DNA of 64,000 nt, from assembly GCF_022678625.1 (NCBI RefSeq), contig NZ_JALBYQ010000001.1:1325895-1389894 (forward strand). Direction: 5' to 3'. The translations under genes and the position numbers were made by a program. The DNA comes from Aliiroseovarius subalbicans. GTDB taxonomy: Bacteria > Pseudomonadota > Alphaproteobacteria > Rhodobacterales > Rhodobacteraceae. Positions 50,653-59,954 of the stretch are shown piece by piece; position 1 is the first letter of the stretch; each line of letters opens with the position of its first letter. A model generated the notes under the pieces. It had not been told where the DNA came from, ran no database searches, and worked only from the letters and a program-made list of their open reading frames with translations.

Positions 50653-51891
50653 TCAGCCGCGACCGGCGACACTTGCTTGGTATCGGTTAAGGTCCGAGGC
50701 AAGAGATTGGCCGGAAGGGACGCCCAACCGTTCGCAGAACTCTGCCCAGACGGTTGCATAAGGCAAGTCCTTGACCTCTTCGGTGACAACCAGTCGGGAC
50801 GTGTAGTCGAGGGTGTTTTCCGCTGACTTCAGCCTATCCCAAGGGGCCAGTAGCGCACGCAAAAGTGCCTTTTGCATGTTGCGCGTTCCGATGACCCAAG
50901 CTGCTGTCCGGCTGATCGTTGCGTCAAAGAAATCAAGCCCGATATGGGTGCGTCCTAATAGATCGGCGCTCACCAGTTCCTGGGCCATCTGCAAGATCGC
51001 GTCGTCCAAAAGGATCACGTGGTCGCTGTCCCAGCGCATGGGGCGGCTGACGTGGAGTAGGATTTCATCGACGGACAATGCAACCGAGCTCAGTTTGTCG
51101 GCAACGTTCTCTGTCGGGTGGAAATGCCCCATGTCTAGGCACAACAAGGTTTCTTTGCGGATCGCGTAACCCATGTAGAATTCGTGGCTGCCGACAGTGC
51201 AGGCTTCCACGCCGATCCCGAATAACTTGCTTTCGACGGCATCCAGCATCTGCGCATTGTCGTGTTGCGTGGCCATCATCGCGTCGAGCGAATCTTCCAA
51301 ACGCTGGCGCGGTGCCATCCGGTCAACGGGCGTGTCTTTGTAGCCATCGGGCACCCAGATGTTGTTCACGCAGGGCGTGCCAAGGGCCGCACCCATCTGG
51401 GCTGCAATATCGCGTGACCGTTTGCCGTGCTCGATCCAGAAATCGCGAATGCCCTGATCTGGATGGCTAAGCGTCAGGTTGTCGTCTGCCTTTTCGTGGG
51501 CAAAAAACGTCGGGTTGAAATCAAGGCCGAGGCCTTGGTCCTTCGCCCAATCGACCCAAGGTGCGAAGTGGCTGTACTCGATTTCGTCCCGGTCAGGGTT
51601 CTGGTCGGTATCAAGGTAGCACGCATGCAGGTTCAGCCGGTGCTTACCGGGGATCATGGAGTAGGAAAACTCAAGATCGGCGCGTAATTCGTCAGGCGTG
51701 CGGGCACGGCCGGGGTGGTTGCCTGTGGCCTGAATGCCGCCGCCGGAACTACCGGTTTTTTGCTCGAACCCGACGACGTCGTCCCCTTGCCAGCAATGCA
51801 TGGAGATCGGGATGTCAGCCAGCCGGTTTAGTGCTGTTTCAGTATCTACGCCCCAGTCTGCAAAGGCGGCTTTCGCGCTGTCATAGCTCAT
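50653..51891 (-). CDS. rhaI: L-rhamnose isomerase, rhizobial type
   Basis: A 412-residue sugar isomerase converting L-rhamnose to L-rhamnulose, of the rhizobial RhaI kind. It starts MSYDSAKAAFADWGVDTETALNRL, has GWQ-like and EQKTGSSGGGIQATGNHPG near the N-terminus, the TIM-barrel metal region LCLDMGHFHPTE and later LLDDAI and HIGLDFFDA. ATG at 51891 is chosen because GGGAGG lies 8 bases upstream; the open frame continues 34 codons further up. It follows rhaD by 22 bases on the minus strand, so rhaDI form one transcript, as in Rhizobium leguminosarum. Confidence 0.93.
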   Translation of the reverse strand: MSYDSAKAAFADWGVDTETALNRLADIPISMHCWQGDDVVGFEQKTGSSGGGIQATGNHPGRARTPDELRADLEFSYSMIPGKHRLNLHACYLDTDQNPDRDEIEYSHFAPWVDWAKDQGLGLDFNPTFFAHEKADDNLTLSHPDQGIRDFWIEHGKRSRDIAAQMGAALGTPCVNNIWVPDGYKDTPVDRMAPRQRLEDSLDAMMATQHDNAQMLDAVESKLFGIGVEACTVGSHEFYMGYAIRKETLLCLDMGHFHPTENVADKLSSVALSVDEILLHVSRPMRWDSDHVILLDDAILQMAQELVSADLLGRTHIGLDFFDATISRTAAWVIGTRNMQKALLRALLAPWDRLKSAENTLDYTSRLVVTEEVKDLPYATVWAEFCERLGVPSGQSLASDLNRYQASVAGRG

Positions 51892-51913
51892 GTCGTGTCC
51901 TCCCTTGGACGCC

Positions 51914-54016
51914 TTAGCGCGTGAACGCTTCTTTGTTGCCGGCATCGACGTTGATGATGTTGCCCGTGGATTTGGCCGACAGATCGGACGCAAGGAAATA
52001 GGCGGCTTCGGCGATGTCTTCTGGCAGCACAGAGCGCTTCAGCATGGAGCGATCGCGATACATCTCTTCCAGCCCGTCTTTGTCGGTTCCGTAGGTGCCT
52101 GCACGCTGGTCGAGCCATTCACCCTGCCAGATTTTGGATCCCTTCAAAACCGCATCAGGGTTCACGACATTTACCCGCACTCCCATCGGTGCGCCTTCCA
52201 GCGCAAGACACCGTGCGAGGTGAATCTCGGACGCTTTTGCAGTGCAATAGGCCGATGCATTGGGAGATGCAGCGAGACCGTTCTTAGAGGCCACGAACAC
52301 AACCGCGCCGCCCATATCCTGAACCTTGAACAGCTTGAATGCCTCACGGCTGACAAGGAAATAGCCAGTCGAAAGGATCGACATGTTCTTATTCCAAAGA
52401 TCAAGGCTGGTGTCCTCAATGGGGGCGGAACTGGCGATGCCCGCATTGGAAACGAGGATATCGACGCCACCAAATTCAGCGGCGACGTCATTGTAAGCCG
52501 ATACAACGGCGTCCTCGCTCGTGACGTTCATGTTGACTGTGCGCACCACGTCTGCGGAGTATTCCGCGCTGAGGCCTTCGAAAGCCTCGGCGAGGGCCGC
52601 ATCATCAATATCGGCCAACATTACGCAGGCCCCTTCGCGCAAGTATCTCTCTGCGGTGGCAGCCCCGATCCCACCGGCTCCTCCAGTTACCAATGCGACA
52701 CGACCAGCCATGGATTTCGGCGCAGGCATCCGCTGGAGTTTGGCTTCTTCCAGAAGCCAGTATTCGATGTCGAAGGCTTCCTGTTCGGGCAGGCCTTGAT
52801 ATTCCGACACAGCATCCGATCCGCGCATCACGTTGATGGCGTTGACATAGAACTCACCCGAAATACGTGCAGTGGCTTTGTCTTTAGCGAAGGTAATCAT
52901 GCCGACGCCCGGGATCAGATAGACCACCGCGTTGGGGTCGCGGATGGCGGGGCTGTCGTCGTGTTTGCAGCGATCATAATAGGCTTGATAGCCGACGCGG
53001 TATTCGGCGATAGCCTCATCGAGGCCAGCGATAGTTGCATCGACGTCCGGCTTCGCAGGATCAAAATCGACCACCAATGGGCAGATTTTCGTGCGCAGGA
53101 AGTGATCGGGGCAGGATGTGCCCAGGGCGGCAAGCCGCTCCATGTCTTTGGCGTTGACGAACTCCAGAACAGCGTCGCTGTCGGTGAAGTGGCCCACCAT
53201 ATGCTGCTGGCCGGACACATACCCACGGATCGCAGGCATCAGGCGCGCGGCGGTTGCGCGGCGTGTATCCGCATCAAGACTGGCGTGAACCACCCCGCCG
53301 AACGCATCCTTGCCAGCGGTTTCCTTGGCAAACCAATCCATTGCCGTCTGAATGACGTCCAGCGTCAGCTCATAGCAGTCCTTTGCGTCATCGGCCCAGG
53401 TGAACAACCCGTGGCTTTCCAGAACGACGCCCTTAGCATCTGGGTTCTTTTCGCAGAAATCCGACAGCCAAAGGCCCAATTCGTAACCGGGTTTCTTCCA
53501 CGGCAACCAGCCGATGCTGTCACCGAAGATTTGCTGCGTCAACGCTTTGCTGTCCTTGGCCGCTGCGATCGCGATGATCGCATCGGGGTGCATGTGATCC
53601 ACGTGTTTGGCTGGCACATAAGCATGAAGCGGCGTATCGATCGACGCCGCACGCGGGTTCAGGTTGAACGTGCAGTGGGGGAGATACGCGACCATCTCGT
53701 CTTCGAACCCAACTCCGCGATACAAACCCCGCAGGGCGTTCAGCTTGTCCATATAAAGCGTTGAAAAACCGTCCATCTTGATCGAACCAACGTCCCCACC
53801 AGATCCTTTGACCCACAGCACCTCCGTCGCATCACCCGTCAACGGATCATCTTGCATCACCTTCGCAGAGGTATTGCCGCCGCCGTAGTTGGTGATTCTC
53901 TTGTCCGACCCCAGCAGATTTGACCGGTACAACAGTTTCTCCGGCTCGCTCATCTTGCTGGCGTGGGCGGCATCCCATTTATTTTCAAGACGTTGTCTGT
54001 TTTTGGAAGAGGTCAT
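51914..54016 (-). CDS. rhaD: Bifunctional rhamnulose-1-phosphate aldolase / short-chain dehydrogenase
   Basis: A 700-residue fusion. The N-terminal part (about 1-430) is a class II aldolase with MHPDAIIAIAAA and ESHGLFTW histidines that should bind zinc; it splits L-rhamnulose 1-phosphate into DHAP and lactaldehyde. The C-terminal part (437-700) is a classical short-chain dehydrogenase: TGGAGGIG (444-451), NAG (524-526), and Y590-x3-K594, which should oxidise lactaldehyde with NAD. It is first in the rhaDI transcript, divergent from rhaR. Complete and of the normal size for the fusion. Confidence 0.95.
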   Translation of the reverse strand: MTSSKNRQRLENKWDAAHASKMSEPEKLLYRSNLLGSDKRITNYGGGNTSAKVMQDDPLTGDATEVLWVKGSGGDVGSIKMDGFSTLYMDKLNALRGLYRGVGFEDEMVAYLPHCTFNLNPRAASIDTPLHAYVPAKHVDHMHPDAIIAIAAAKDSKALTQQIFGDSIGWLPWKKPGYELGLWLSDFCEKNPDAKGVVLESHGLFTWADDAKDCYELTLDVIQTAMDWFAKETAGKDAFGGVVHASLDADTRRATAARLMPAIRGYVSGQQHMVGHFTDSDAVLEFVNAKDMERLAALGTSCPDHFLRTKICPLVVDFDPAKPDVDATIAGLDEAIAEYRVGYQAYYDRCKHDDSPAIRDPNAVVYLIPGVGMITFAKDKATARISGEFYVNAINVMRGSDAVSEYQGLPEQEAFDIEYWLLEEAKLQRMPAPKSMAGRVALVTGGAGGIGAATAERYLREGACVMLADIDDAALAEAFEGLSAEYSADVVRTVNMNVTSEDAVVSAYNDVAAEFGGVDILVSNAGIASSAPIEDTSLDLWNKNMSILSTGYFLVSREAFKLFKVQDMGGAVVFVASKNGLAASPNASAYCTAKASEIHLARCLALEGAPMGVRVNVVNPDAVLKGSKIWQGEWLDQRAGTYGTDKDGLEEMYRDRSMLKRSVLPEDIAEAAYFLASDLSAKSTGNIINVDAGNKEAFTR

Positions 54017-54086
54017 GTGTGTCTCCGTGGACGGCGGGTTAGGACTAACTATTGGAAATCAACGTGACGGCAGGGCGTCAGCAAGT

Positions 54087-54153
54087 CAATCATTTTCAGT
54101 CATAAACAATCATGCTGCAGCGCAGAATGATTGAAGATGACAAAAAATGATTG
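54087..54153. promoter_or_regulatory. Doubly symmetric RhaR operator between rhaD and rhaR
   Basis: CAATCATT (54087-54094) and CAATCATG (54107-54114) face AATGATTG (54126-54133) and AATGATTG (54146-54153). Both pairs are centred on 54120 and the half-sites are about 20 bases apart on each side. A TTGACA at 54151-54156 overlaps the last half-site and may be the -35 box of rhaR. This is the expected place for the DeoR-type repressor to shut both transcripts. Confidence 0.75.
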
Positions 54154-54203
54154 ACAAACTGTCGCGATTCGCCCCACGTTCAGAGCAATCAAAGGGACAC
54201 CCC

Positions 54204-55016
54204 ATGCACGAAAACGATCGCCACAGAGTCATCCTATCTGCCGTTCAAGACCGTTCACTTGTGACTGTCATTGACCTGTGCACGTTGACTGGCGCATCCG
54301 AAGCGACGGTGCGTCGTGACATCAATACGTTGGACGAGAAAAAGCAGCTGCGCCGGGTGCGCGGTGGTGCCGAAGCCCTGACGACGACGCCTTTTGTTGG
54401 CCTTGCCGGGCGACCATTTTCCGTTAACGAGACGCTGAACAGTGCTGAAAAGCAGGCGATTGCTGCCGCTGCTGTCGAACTATGTGAAGACGGTGAGCCG
54501 ATCATCATCAATGGCGGTACAACAACTTTTCAGATGGTCCACCCGCTGGCATCGCGACGGATGCAGGTCTTTACCAATTCATTCCCGATCGCCGAACATC
54601 TGCTGAAGAACACCCAAAACACGGTGATGTTGTCAGGCGGGATCATTTACCGCGAACAAAACATCATCCTGTCGCCGTTTGATAATGACGTGACACGCAA
54701 CTTCTACGCCAAGCGGATGTTCATGGGCGCGCAGGGCATCGGCCCGCTGGGCCTTATGGAAGGCGATCCATTGCTGATCCAGGCCGAACAAAAGCTGATT
54801 GGCCAAGCCGAAGAATTGATCGTTCTGGTGGACAGCACCAAGTTTGAACAACGCTCCAGCCTTGTGCTGTGCCCACTTGAGCGGATCGACACAATCATCA
54901 CCGACGACAAGATCGACGACCGCACTGCGGCCATGTTGGAATCGGCGGATGTGACACTGATCGTGGTGCCCTCTAGCGCTGCGCAGAAAGAGGGGGTGGC
55001 GACTCTGCCAGCCTGA
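54204..55016 (+). CDS. rhaR: DeoR family regulator of rhamnose catabolism
   Basis: A 270-residue DeoR protein. N-terminal HTH (HRVILSAVQDRSLVTVIDL then GASEATVRRDINTLDEKKQLRRVRGGAE) and a C-terminal sugar-phosphate sensing domain (NGGTTTFQMV, the MLSGGIIYREQN stretch and IVLVDSTKFE). ATG at 54204 with AAAGGGA upstream is preferred to 54147. In R. leguminosarum RhaR is a repressor relieved by a rhamnose-derived compound. It heads the rhaRSTPQUK transcript, 25 bases before rhaS. Confidence 0.92.
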   Translation: MHENDRHRVILSAVQDRSLVTVIDLCTLTGASEATVRRDINTLDEKKQLRRVRGGAEALTTTPFVGLAGRPFSVNETLNSAEKQAIAAAAVELCEDGEPIIINGGTTTFQMVHPLASRRMQVFTNSFPIAEHLLKNTQNTVMLSGGIIYREQNIILSPFDNDVTRNFYAKRMFMGAQGIGPLGLMEGDPLLIQAEQKLIGQAEELIVLVDSTKFEQRSSLVLCPLERIDTIITDDKIDDRTAAMLESADVTLIVVPSSAAQKEGVATLPA

Positions 55017-55041
55017 CCACAACCACTCCAGGGAGGAAACC

Positions 55042-56037
55042 ATGAGTGTACTGAAGAAACTGGCAGCATCTGCTGCAATGGCCGCCGCGATGATCGCCAC
55101 GCCAGCATTTGCTCAAGATGATGTGCGCATCGCGCTGGTCGTCAAGGCGCTCGGAATTGGGTTCTTTGAAGCCGCCGCAGAAGGCGCAAAAGAAGCCGCA
55201 GCAGAGCTTGGCAATGTCGAGATTATTTATACCGGCCCAACCGATACAACCGCCGAAGGCCAGATCGAGGTGATCAACGCCCTTATCGCACAGCAGGTCG
55301 ACGCGATTGCGATTTCAGCAAACGATACAGACGCATTGGTCCCCGCCCTGCAGCGCGCCATGCAGCGCGGTATCACGGTGATCAGCTGGGATTCCGGCGT
55401 GGCCCCCGAAGGCCGTCAGTTGCACCTGAACCCATCTTCCAATCCGCTGATCGGCAATATGATCATCAAGCTGGCGGCCGATCATCTGCCAGATGGCGGT
55501 GAAGTGGCTCTGCTTTCTGCAACAACCACATCGACAAACCAGAACATCTGGATCGACGAGATGATGGCCGTCATGGGCGACTACCCAGGCATCGACGTTG
55601 TCGCTACGGTCTACGGTGATGACCTCGCCGACAAATCCTACCGCGAAGCGACAGGTCTGATGCAGTCCTATCCTGATCTGGACGCGATCATTGCGCCGAC
55701 TTCTGTTGGTATCGTGGCTGCGGCACAGGCTGTCGTGGACGCTGGTAAGGTCGGGGAAGTGAATGTCACCGGCCTTGGTCTGCCGTCTGAAATGGCGGGT
55801 GCCATTGAATCCGGCGCCTCGCAGTCCTTTGCCATCTGGAACCCGATTGATCTGGGCTATTCCGCGACGATGCTCGCTTATGAGCTGAGCCAGAACGGTG
55901 TCGAAGCCACCGCAGGTGCCGAAGTGCCAATGGGCCGCATGGGCAGCCTGACGCTGGATGAAAACAGCGAAGGCGCGATGGCGGACCCGTTCGTCTACGA
56001 CGCAAGCAACATCGACCAGTTCAAGTCGATCTTCTAA
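55042..56037 (+). CDS. rhaS: Rhamnose ABC transporter, substrate-binding protein
   Basis: A 331-residue periplasmic sugar-binding protein. Signal peptide MSVLKKLAASAAMAAAMIAT, cleavage after FAQD; then VKALGIGFFEAAAEGAKEAA and GPTDTTAEGQIEVINALIAQ, NDTDALVPALQRA and VISWDSGVAPEGR, the RhaS/RbsB fold. GGGAGG sits 6 bases before the ATG. It captures L-rhamnose for RhaT/RhaP/RhaQ. The 80-base gap to rhaT is the largest in the operon. Confidence 0.93.
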   Translation: MSVLKKLAASAAMAAAMIATPAFAQDDVRIALVVKALGIGFFEAAAEGAKEAAAELGNVEIIYTGPTDTTAEGQIEVINALIAQQVDAIAISANDTDALVPALQRAMQRGITVISWDSGVAPEGRQLHLNPSSNPLIGNMIIKLAADHLPDGGEVALLSATTTSTNQNIWIDEMMAVMGDYPGIDVVATVYGDDLADKSYREATGLMQSYPDLDAIIAPTSVGIVAAAQAVVDAGKVGEVNVTGLGLPSEMAGAIESGASQSFAIWNPIDLGYSATMLAYELSQNGVEATAGAEVPMGRMGSLTLDENSEGAMADPFVYDASNIDQFKSIF

Positions 56038-56117
56038 AGCTTCTCCCTAGCTTGGTCCGGCGCTCCACTTGCGTCGGGCCGTATTACCCCAATCCCCAAT
56101 CCTGAGAGAGTGTTCGG

Positions 56118-57665
56118 ATGTCGACTCGCCCCGCGCCCCCCATATCGCCTGACGTGTCCCCTATGGTCTCGATGGACATGATCACCAAGACATTTCCCGG
56201 GGTTAAGGCCCTGGATGAGGTCAAACTGAACCTTTATCCGGGACAAGTGACCGCGCTAGTCGGTGAGAACGGCGCCGGAAAATCCACGACCGTTAAAATC
56301 CTGACAGGCATCTACCAGCCGAACGGCGGCACAATCCGCATCGACGGCGACTCTATTTCCTTTGCCTCCCCGAATGACGCCGCAAAAGCGGGCATCACGG
56401 CCATCCATCAAGAGACCGTTCTGTTCGATGAGCTTTCCGTGGCAGAGAACATTTACATCGGCCACGCCCCTCGCATGCGGTTCGGTCTTATTGATACCGC
56501 GCAAATGCACCGCTCGGCCGCCAAGCTGCTGGCCCACATTGGCGCGCCCTTCAGTTCCCACACCCATTTGCGCGACTTAGGTATTGCCAACAAACACCTC
56601 GTGGCGATTGCCCGCGCTTTATCTGTGGACGCGCGCGTGGTCATCATGGACGAGCCAACTGCGGCCCTCTCCCACAAAGAAATCGAAGAGCTGTATGAGC
56701 TGGTCGAAACTTTGAAGTCACAAGGCAAAGCGATCCTGTTCATCAGCCACAAGTTCGATGAGATCTTCCGCATCGCCGACCGTTACACCGTGTTTCGCGA
56801 TGGCGCCTTTGTTGGCGATGGCAGGATCGACGACATCTCCGAAGGCGATCTTGTGACGATGATGGTCGGACGATCCGTCGATCAGATTTTCCCGCAAAGC
56901 GACCACGACATTGGCGACGAAGTCCTGAAAGTCGTGGGATATGAACATCCGACCGAATTCGCCGACATCAATTTCAGCCTCAACAAGGGCGAAATCCTCG
57001 GCTTCTATGGCCTCGTTGGCGCTGGCCGATCCGAGTTCATGCAAGCCCTGTTCGGGATCACCAAACCCTCCAAAGGAGTGTGCCGGGTCAATGGCGACAT
57101 CAAGGTGATCCGGTCTCCGGCGGACGCGGTATCCAACGGGATCGTCTATGTCCCAGAGGATCGCGGCAAACAGGGTGCGGTCATTGGTTTGCCCATCTTC
57201 CAAAATATTACCTTGCCGTCCTTGAGCAAGACATCCCGAAGTGGCTTCTTGAAGCTCGCCGAAGAATTCAAACTTGCACGCGAGTATTCGCAGCGGCTGG
57301 ACCTCCGGGCGGCATCTCTTGATCAAGACGTCGGCAATCTGTCAGGCGGAAATCAGCAAAAGGTCGTCATTGCCAAATGGCTGGCGACCCAGCCTCAGGT
57401 GATCATCTTGGACGAACCCACCAAGGGTATCGACATCGGATCCAAGGCGGCCGTGCATGAATTCATGTCCGAACTGGCCGCGCAGGGCCTGTCTGTCATC
57501 ATGGTCAGCTCTGAAATCCCCGAAATCATCGGCATGTCAGATCGTGTTATCGTCATGCGTGACGGACGTATCGCCGCCGAACTGACGAAAGACGAACTGT
57601 CCCCTGAAACCCTCGTGCGCCACGCCGCGGGGATTACATCACCAACCGAAGGGGCCGCAGCATGA
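56118..57665 (+). CDS. rhaT: Rhamnose ABC transporter, ATP-binding protein
   Basis: A 515-residue double ATPase of the sugar ABC family. First domain: Walker A GENGAGKS (49-56) and Walker B VVIMDEPTAALS; its signature is degenerate (LGIANKHLVAIARAL instead of LSGGQ), as usual in the rhizobial RhaT line. Second domain: degenerate Walker A LVGAGRSEF, normal signature LSGGNQQKVVIAKW and Walker B VIILDEPTKGID. This RhaT is the ATP-binding subunit and is unrelated to E. coli RhaT, a symporter. Overlaps rhaP by 4 bases. Confidence 0.94.
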   Translation: MSTRPAPPISPDVSPMVSMDMITKTFPGVKALDEVKLNLYPGQVTALVGENGAGKSTTVKILTGIYQPNGGTIRIDGDSISFASPNDAAKAGITAIHQETVLFDELSVAENIYIGHAPRMRFGLIDTAQMHRSAAKLLAHIGAPFSSHTHLRDLGIANKHLVAIARALSVDARVVIMDEPTAALSHKEIEELYELVETLKSQGKAILFISHKFDEIFRIADRYTVFRDGAFVGDGRIDDISEGDLVTMMVGRSVDQIFPQSDHDIGDEVLKVVGYEHPTEFADINFSLNKGEILGFYGLVGAGRSEFMQALFGITKPSKGVCRVNGDIKVIRSPADAVSNGIVYVPEDRGKQGAVIGLPIFQNITLPSLSKTSRSGFLKLAEEFKLAREYSQRLDLRAASLDQDVGNLSGGNQQKVVIAKWLATQPQVIILDEPTKGIDIGSKAAVHEFMSELAAQGLSVIMVSSEIPEIIGMSDRVIVMRDGRIAAELTKDELSPETLVRHAAGITSPTEGAAA

Positions 57666-58642
57666 CCCGTCTTATCCCAGTGCGCGAAACGATCTTGGGG
57701 GCCGCCATTTTGGTGCTCCTCCTTCTGGTTTCATCTCGCTTCGCAGGCTTTGTCGCCCCCTCAAATCTGGCCAATGTGTTCAACGATACAGCCCCGTTGA
57801 TCATCCTCGCGCTTGGACAAATGGTCGTGATCCTGACCCGCTGTATTGACTTGTCGGTCGCCGCGAACCTCGCACTTACGGGTATGGCCGTGGCGATGAT
57901 CAATGTCGCGATGCCTGGCCTGCCGATCCCTGTGATTATCGCGATTGCTGTTCTACTGGGTGCGATCATGGGTGCGATCAACGGCGTGCTGGTCTGGAAA
58001 CTCGCCATCCCTCCTATCGTTGTGACGCTCGGCACGATGACCATCTTCCGCGGCATTATCTTTTTGATCTCTGACGGCAAGTGGGTGAATTCCCACGAAA
58101 TGTCACCCGCCTTCACCGACTTCCCGCGCATGGTTCTGCTGGGCCTGCCCGTGTTGTCATGGGCCGCGATCATCACGATCATCCTGTTTGGGATCATGAT
58201 GGCGCGCACACAGTTCGGGCGCTCCATTTTCGCAGTTGGTGGCAACCCACATGCTGCCGTATACACGGGTATTGACGTTGGCAAGACACAGTTCTGGGCC
58301 TTCGTCGTATCCGGCGCTTTGGCCGGCCTGACCGGATACCTCTGGGTGTCGCGATTTGCGGTGGCCTATGTCGATATCGCGGGCGGGTTCGAGCTTGAGG
58401 TCGTGGCCGCCTGCGTCATCGGTGGCATCTCCATCGCTGGTGGGGTCGGGTCAGTCGGCGGCGCGGTGCTGGGCGCGATCTTCCTTGGCGTCGTCAAGAA
58501 TGCACTTCCGGTCGTGAATATCTCGCCTTTCTGGCAGCTCGCCATCTCTGGCAGCGCGATCCTGATCGCCGTCGCCTTCAATGCGCGAGCGGGCCGCACT
58601 AAGGGCCGCATCATCCTTAAGACTGCGGAGGCCACCCAATGA
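57662..58642 (+). CDS. rhaP: Rhamnose ABC transporter, permease
   Basis: A 326-residue permease with about nine membrane helices of the BPD_transp_2 type. The loop ARTQFGRSIFAVGGNPHAAVYTGI and the region VVAACVIGGISIAGGVGSVGG are the contact sites to the ATPase. Starts as ATGA on rhaT and ends as ATGA on rhaQ. The two permeases together form the channel for L-rhamnose. Confidence 0.92.
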   Translation: MTRLIPVRETILGAAILVLLLLVSSRFAGFVAPSNLANVFNDTAPLIILALGQMVVILTRCIDLSVAANLALTGMAVAMINVAMPGLPIPVIIAIAVLLGAIMGAINGVLVWKLAIPPIVVTLGTMTIFRGIIFLISDGKWVNSHEMSPAFTDFPRMVLLGLPVLSWAAIITIILFGIMMARTQFGRSIFAVGGNPHAAVYTGIDVGKTQFWAFVVSGALAGLTGYLWVSRFAVAYVDIAGGFELEVVAACVIGGISIAGGVGSVGGAVLGAIFLGVVKNALPVVNISPFWQLAISGSAILIAVAFNARAGRTKGRIILKTAEATQ

Positions 58643-59640
58643 CGGATGCAACCCAAACCCGCCATGTCCCCGACCGCCTGAACAGCCGCGCGACGCGGAT
58701 CTTCAAGAGTTGGGAGGCCTTGTTGCTGGCCGTGGCCATTGCGATATTCGTGATCAACAGCTTTGCCTCTCCCTATTTCCTGAGCGCGTGGAACCTGTCT
58801 GATGCGACATTCAACTTCACTGAAAAGGCAATGATCGCCTTCGCAATGGCGCTGCTGATCATCTCAGGCGAAATTGACCTGTCTGTCGCATCCATCATCG
58901 CGCTGGCAAGCACGGCGATGGGCCTTGCTCTTCAATACGGGGCAGGCACGCCGGAGCTTGTTATCATCGGTTTGACGGTAGGTGTGCTCTGCGGTGCATT
59001 TAACGGGTTCTTCGTCACGGTGCTCGGCTTGCCGTCAATCGTAGTGACAATTGGCACCATGAGCCTGTTCCGCGGCATCAGTTTCATCATCCTTGGCGAT
59101 GATGCATTCCGTGGATATCCATCCAGCTTTTCATGGTTCGGACAAGGCTACATCTATTGGGTCTTCACGGTCGAAATGCTGCTCTTCGTTATCATCGCGA
59201 TTATCTACGGCGTGCTTTTGCACAAGACCAACTTTGGCCGTGCCGTATATGCCATCGGCAACAACCCCACCGGTGCATTGTTCAGCGGCATTCGTGTGCA
59301 ACGCGTCAAGTTCATCCTGTTCCTGCTGACGGGCCTGATGTCCGGCATCGCAGCGGTCTGCCTGACGTCGCGCCTTGGGTCGACGCGGCCCAGCATCGCG
59401 ACGGGGATGGAGCTTGAGGTTGTAACAATGGTTGTCCTTGGCGGCGTCAATATCCTTGGTGGGTCTGGCACGATCCCAGGTGTGGTCATCGCTGCATTCG
59501 TGATGGGGTTGGTCACGTTCGGGCTCGGCCTCTTGAACGTTCCCGGTATCGTGATGTCGATCTTTATTGGCCTGCTTTTGATCGGGGTCATTGCCCTGCC
59601 GCGCCTTTGGGCGATGGCTGCCGCACGGCGCACGTCATGA
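58639..59640 (+). CDS. rhaQ: Rhamnose ABC transporter, second permease
   Basis: A 333-residue permease similar in layout to RhaP: about nine helices, [20 protein letters not shown] and [21 protein letters not shown] in the ATPase-contact region. The N-terminus is 30 residues longer and charged. Overlaps both neighbours by 4 bases. Confidence 0.92.
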   Translation: MTDATQTRHVPDRLNSRATRIFKSWEALLLAVAIAIFVINSFASPYFLSAWNLSDATFNFTEKAMIAFAMALLIISGEIDLSVASIIALASTAMGLALQYGAGTPELVIIGLTVGVLCGAFNGFFVTVLGLPSIVVTIGTMSLFRGISFIILGDDAFRGYPSSFSWFGQGYIYWVFTVEMLLFVIIAIIYGVLLHKTNFGRAVYAIGNNPTGALFSGIRVQRVKFILFLLTGLMSGIAAVCLTSRLGSTRPSIATGMELEVVTMVVLGGVNILGGSGTIPGVVIAAFVMGLVTFGLGLLNVPGIVMSIFIGLLLIGVIALPRLWAMAAARRTS

Positions 59641-59954
59641 GCGAGCGATACGTCTTTCGCATGCGGCTGAACGATGGGATGGCTGCGGAATACAAGCGTC
59701 GGCATGATGCGATTTGGCCCGAGCTTGTTGACTTGCTTCACGATGCCGGTGTCAGCGACTATTCGATCCATCTGGACGAGGAAACGCGCCACCTCATTGG
59801 CTTCCTGACCCGCACGGACGATCATATTATGGAAGCGTTGCCCGACCATCCTGTCATGCAGAAATGGTGGGCCTATATGGGGGACATCATGGAAACGAAC
59901 GAGGATAACTCGCCCGTCTCCGTGCCCCTCACACCGCTGTTTCACTTGCCATGA
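59637..59954 (+). CDS. rhaU: L-rhamnose mutarotase
   Basis: A 105-residue protein, [30 protein letters not shown], with [16 protein letters not shown] and a C-terminal [16 protein letters not shown] block: the RhaM/RhaU mutarotase family (a small alpha/beta barrel). It converts alpha- to beta-L-rhamnose, the form used by the isomerase or transporter. The His of RHDAIWPE is the expected catalytic residue. Start as ATGA on rhaQ. Confidence 0.93.
   Translation: MSERYVFRMRLNDGMAAEYKRRHDAIWPELVDLLHDAGVSDYSIHLDEETRHLIGFLTRTDDHIMEALPDHPVMQKWWAYMGDIMETNEDNSPVSVPLTPLFHLP

Noticed and set aside
50435-50761. Plus-strand open frame overlapping the end of rhaI
   Set aside because: Lies antisense to the conserved C-terminus of rhaI and has no ribosome site or family features.
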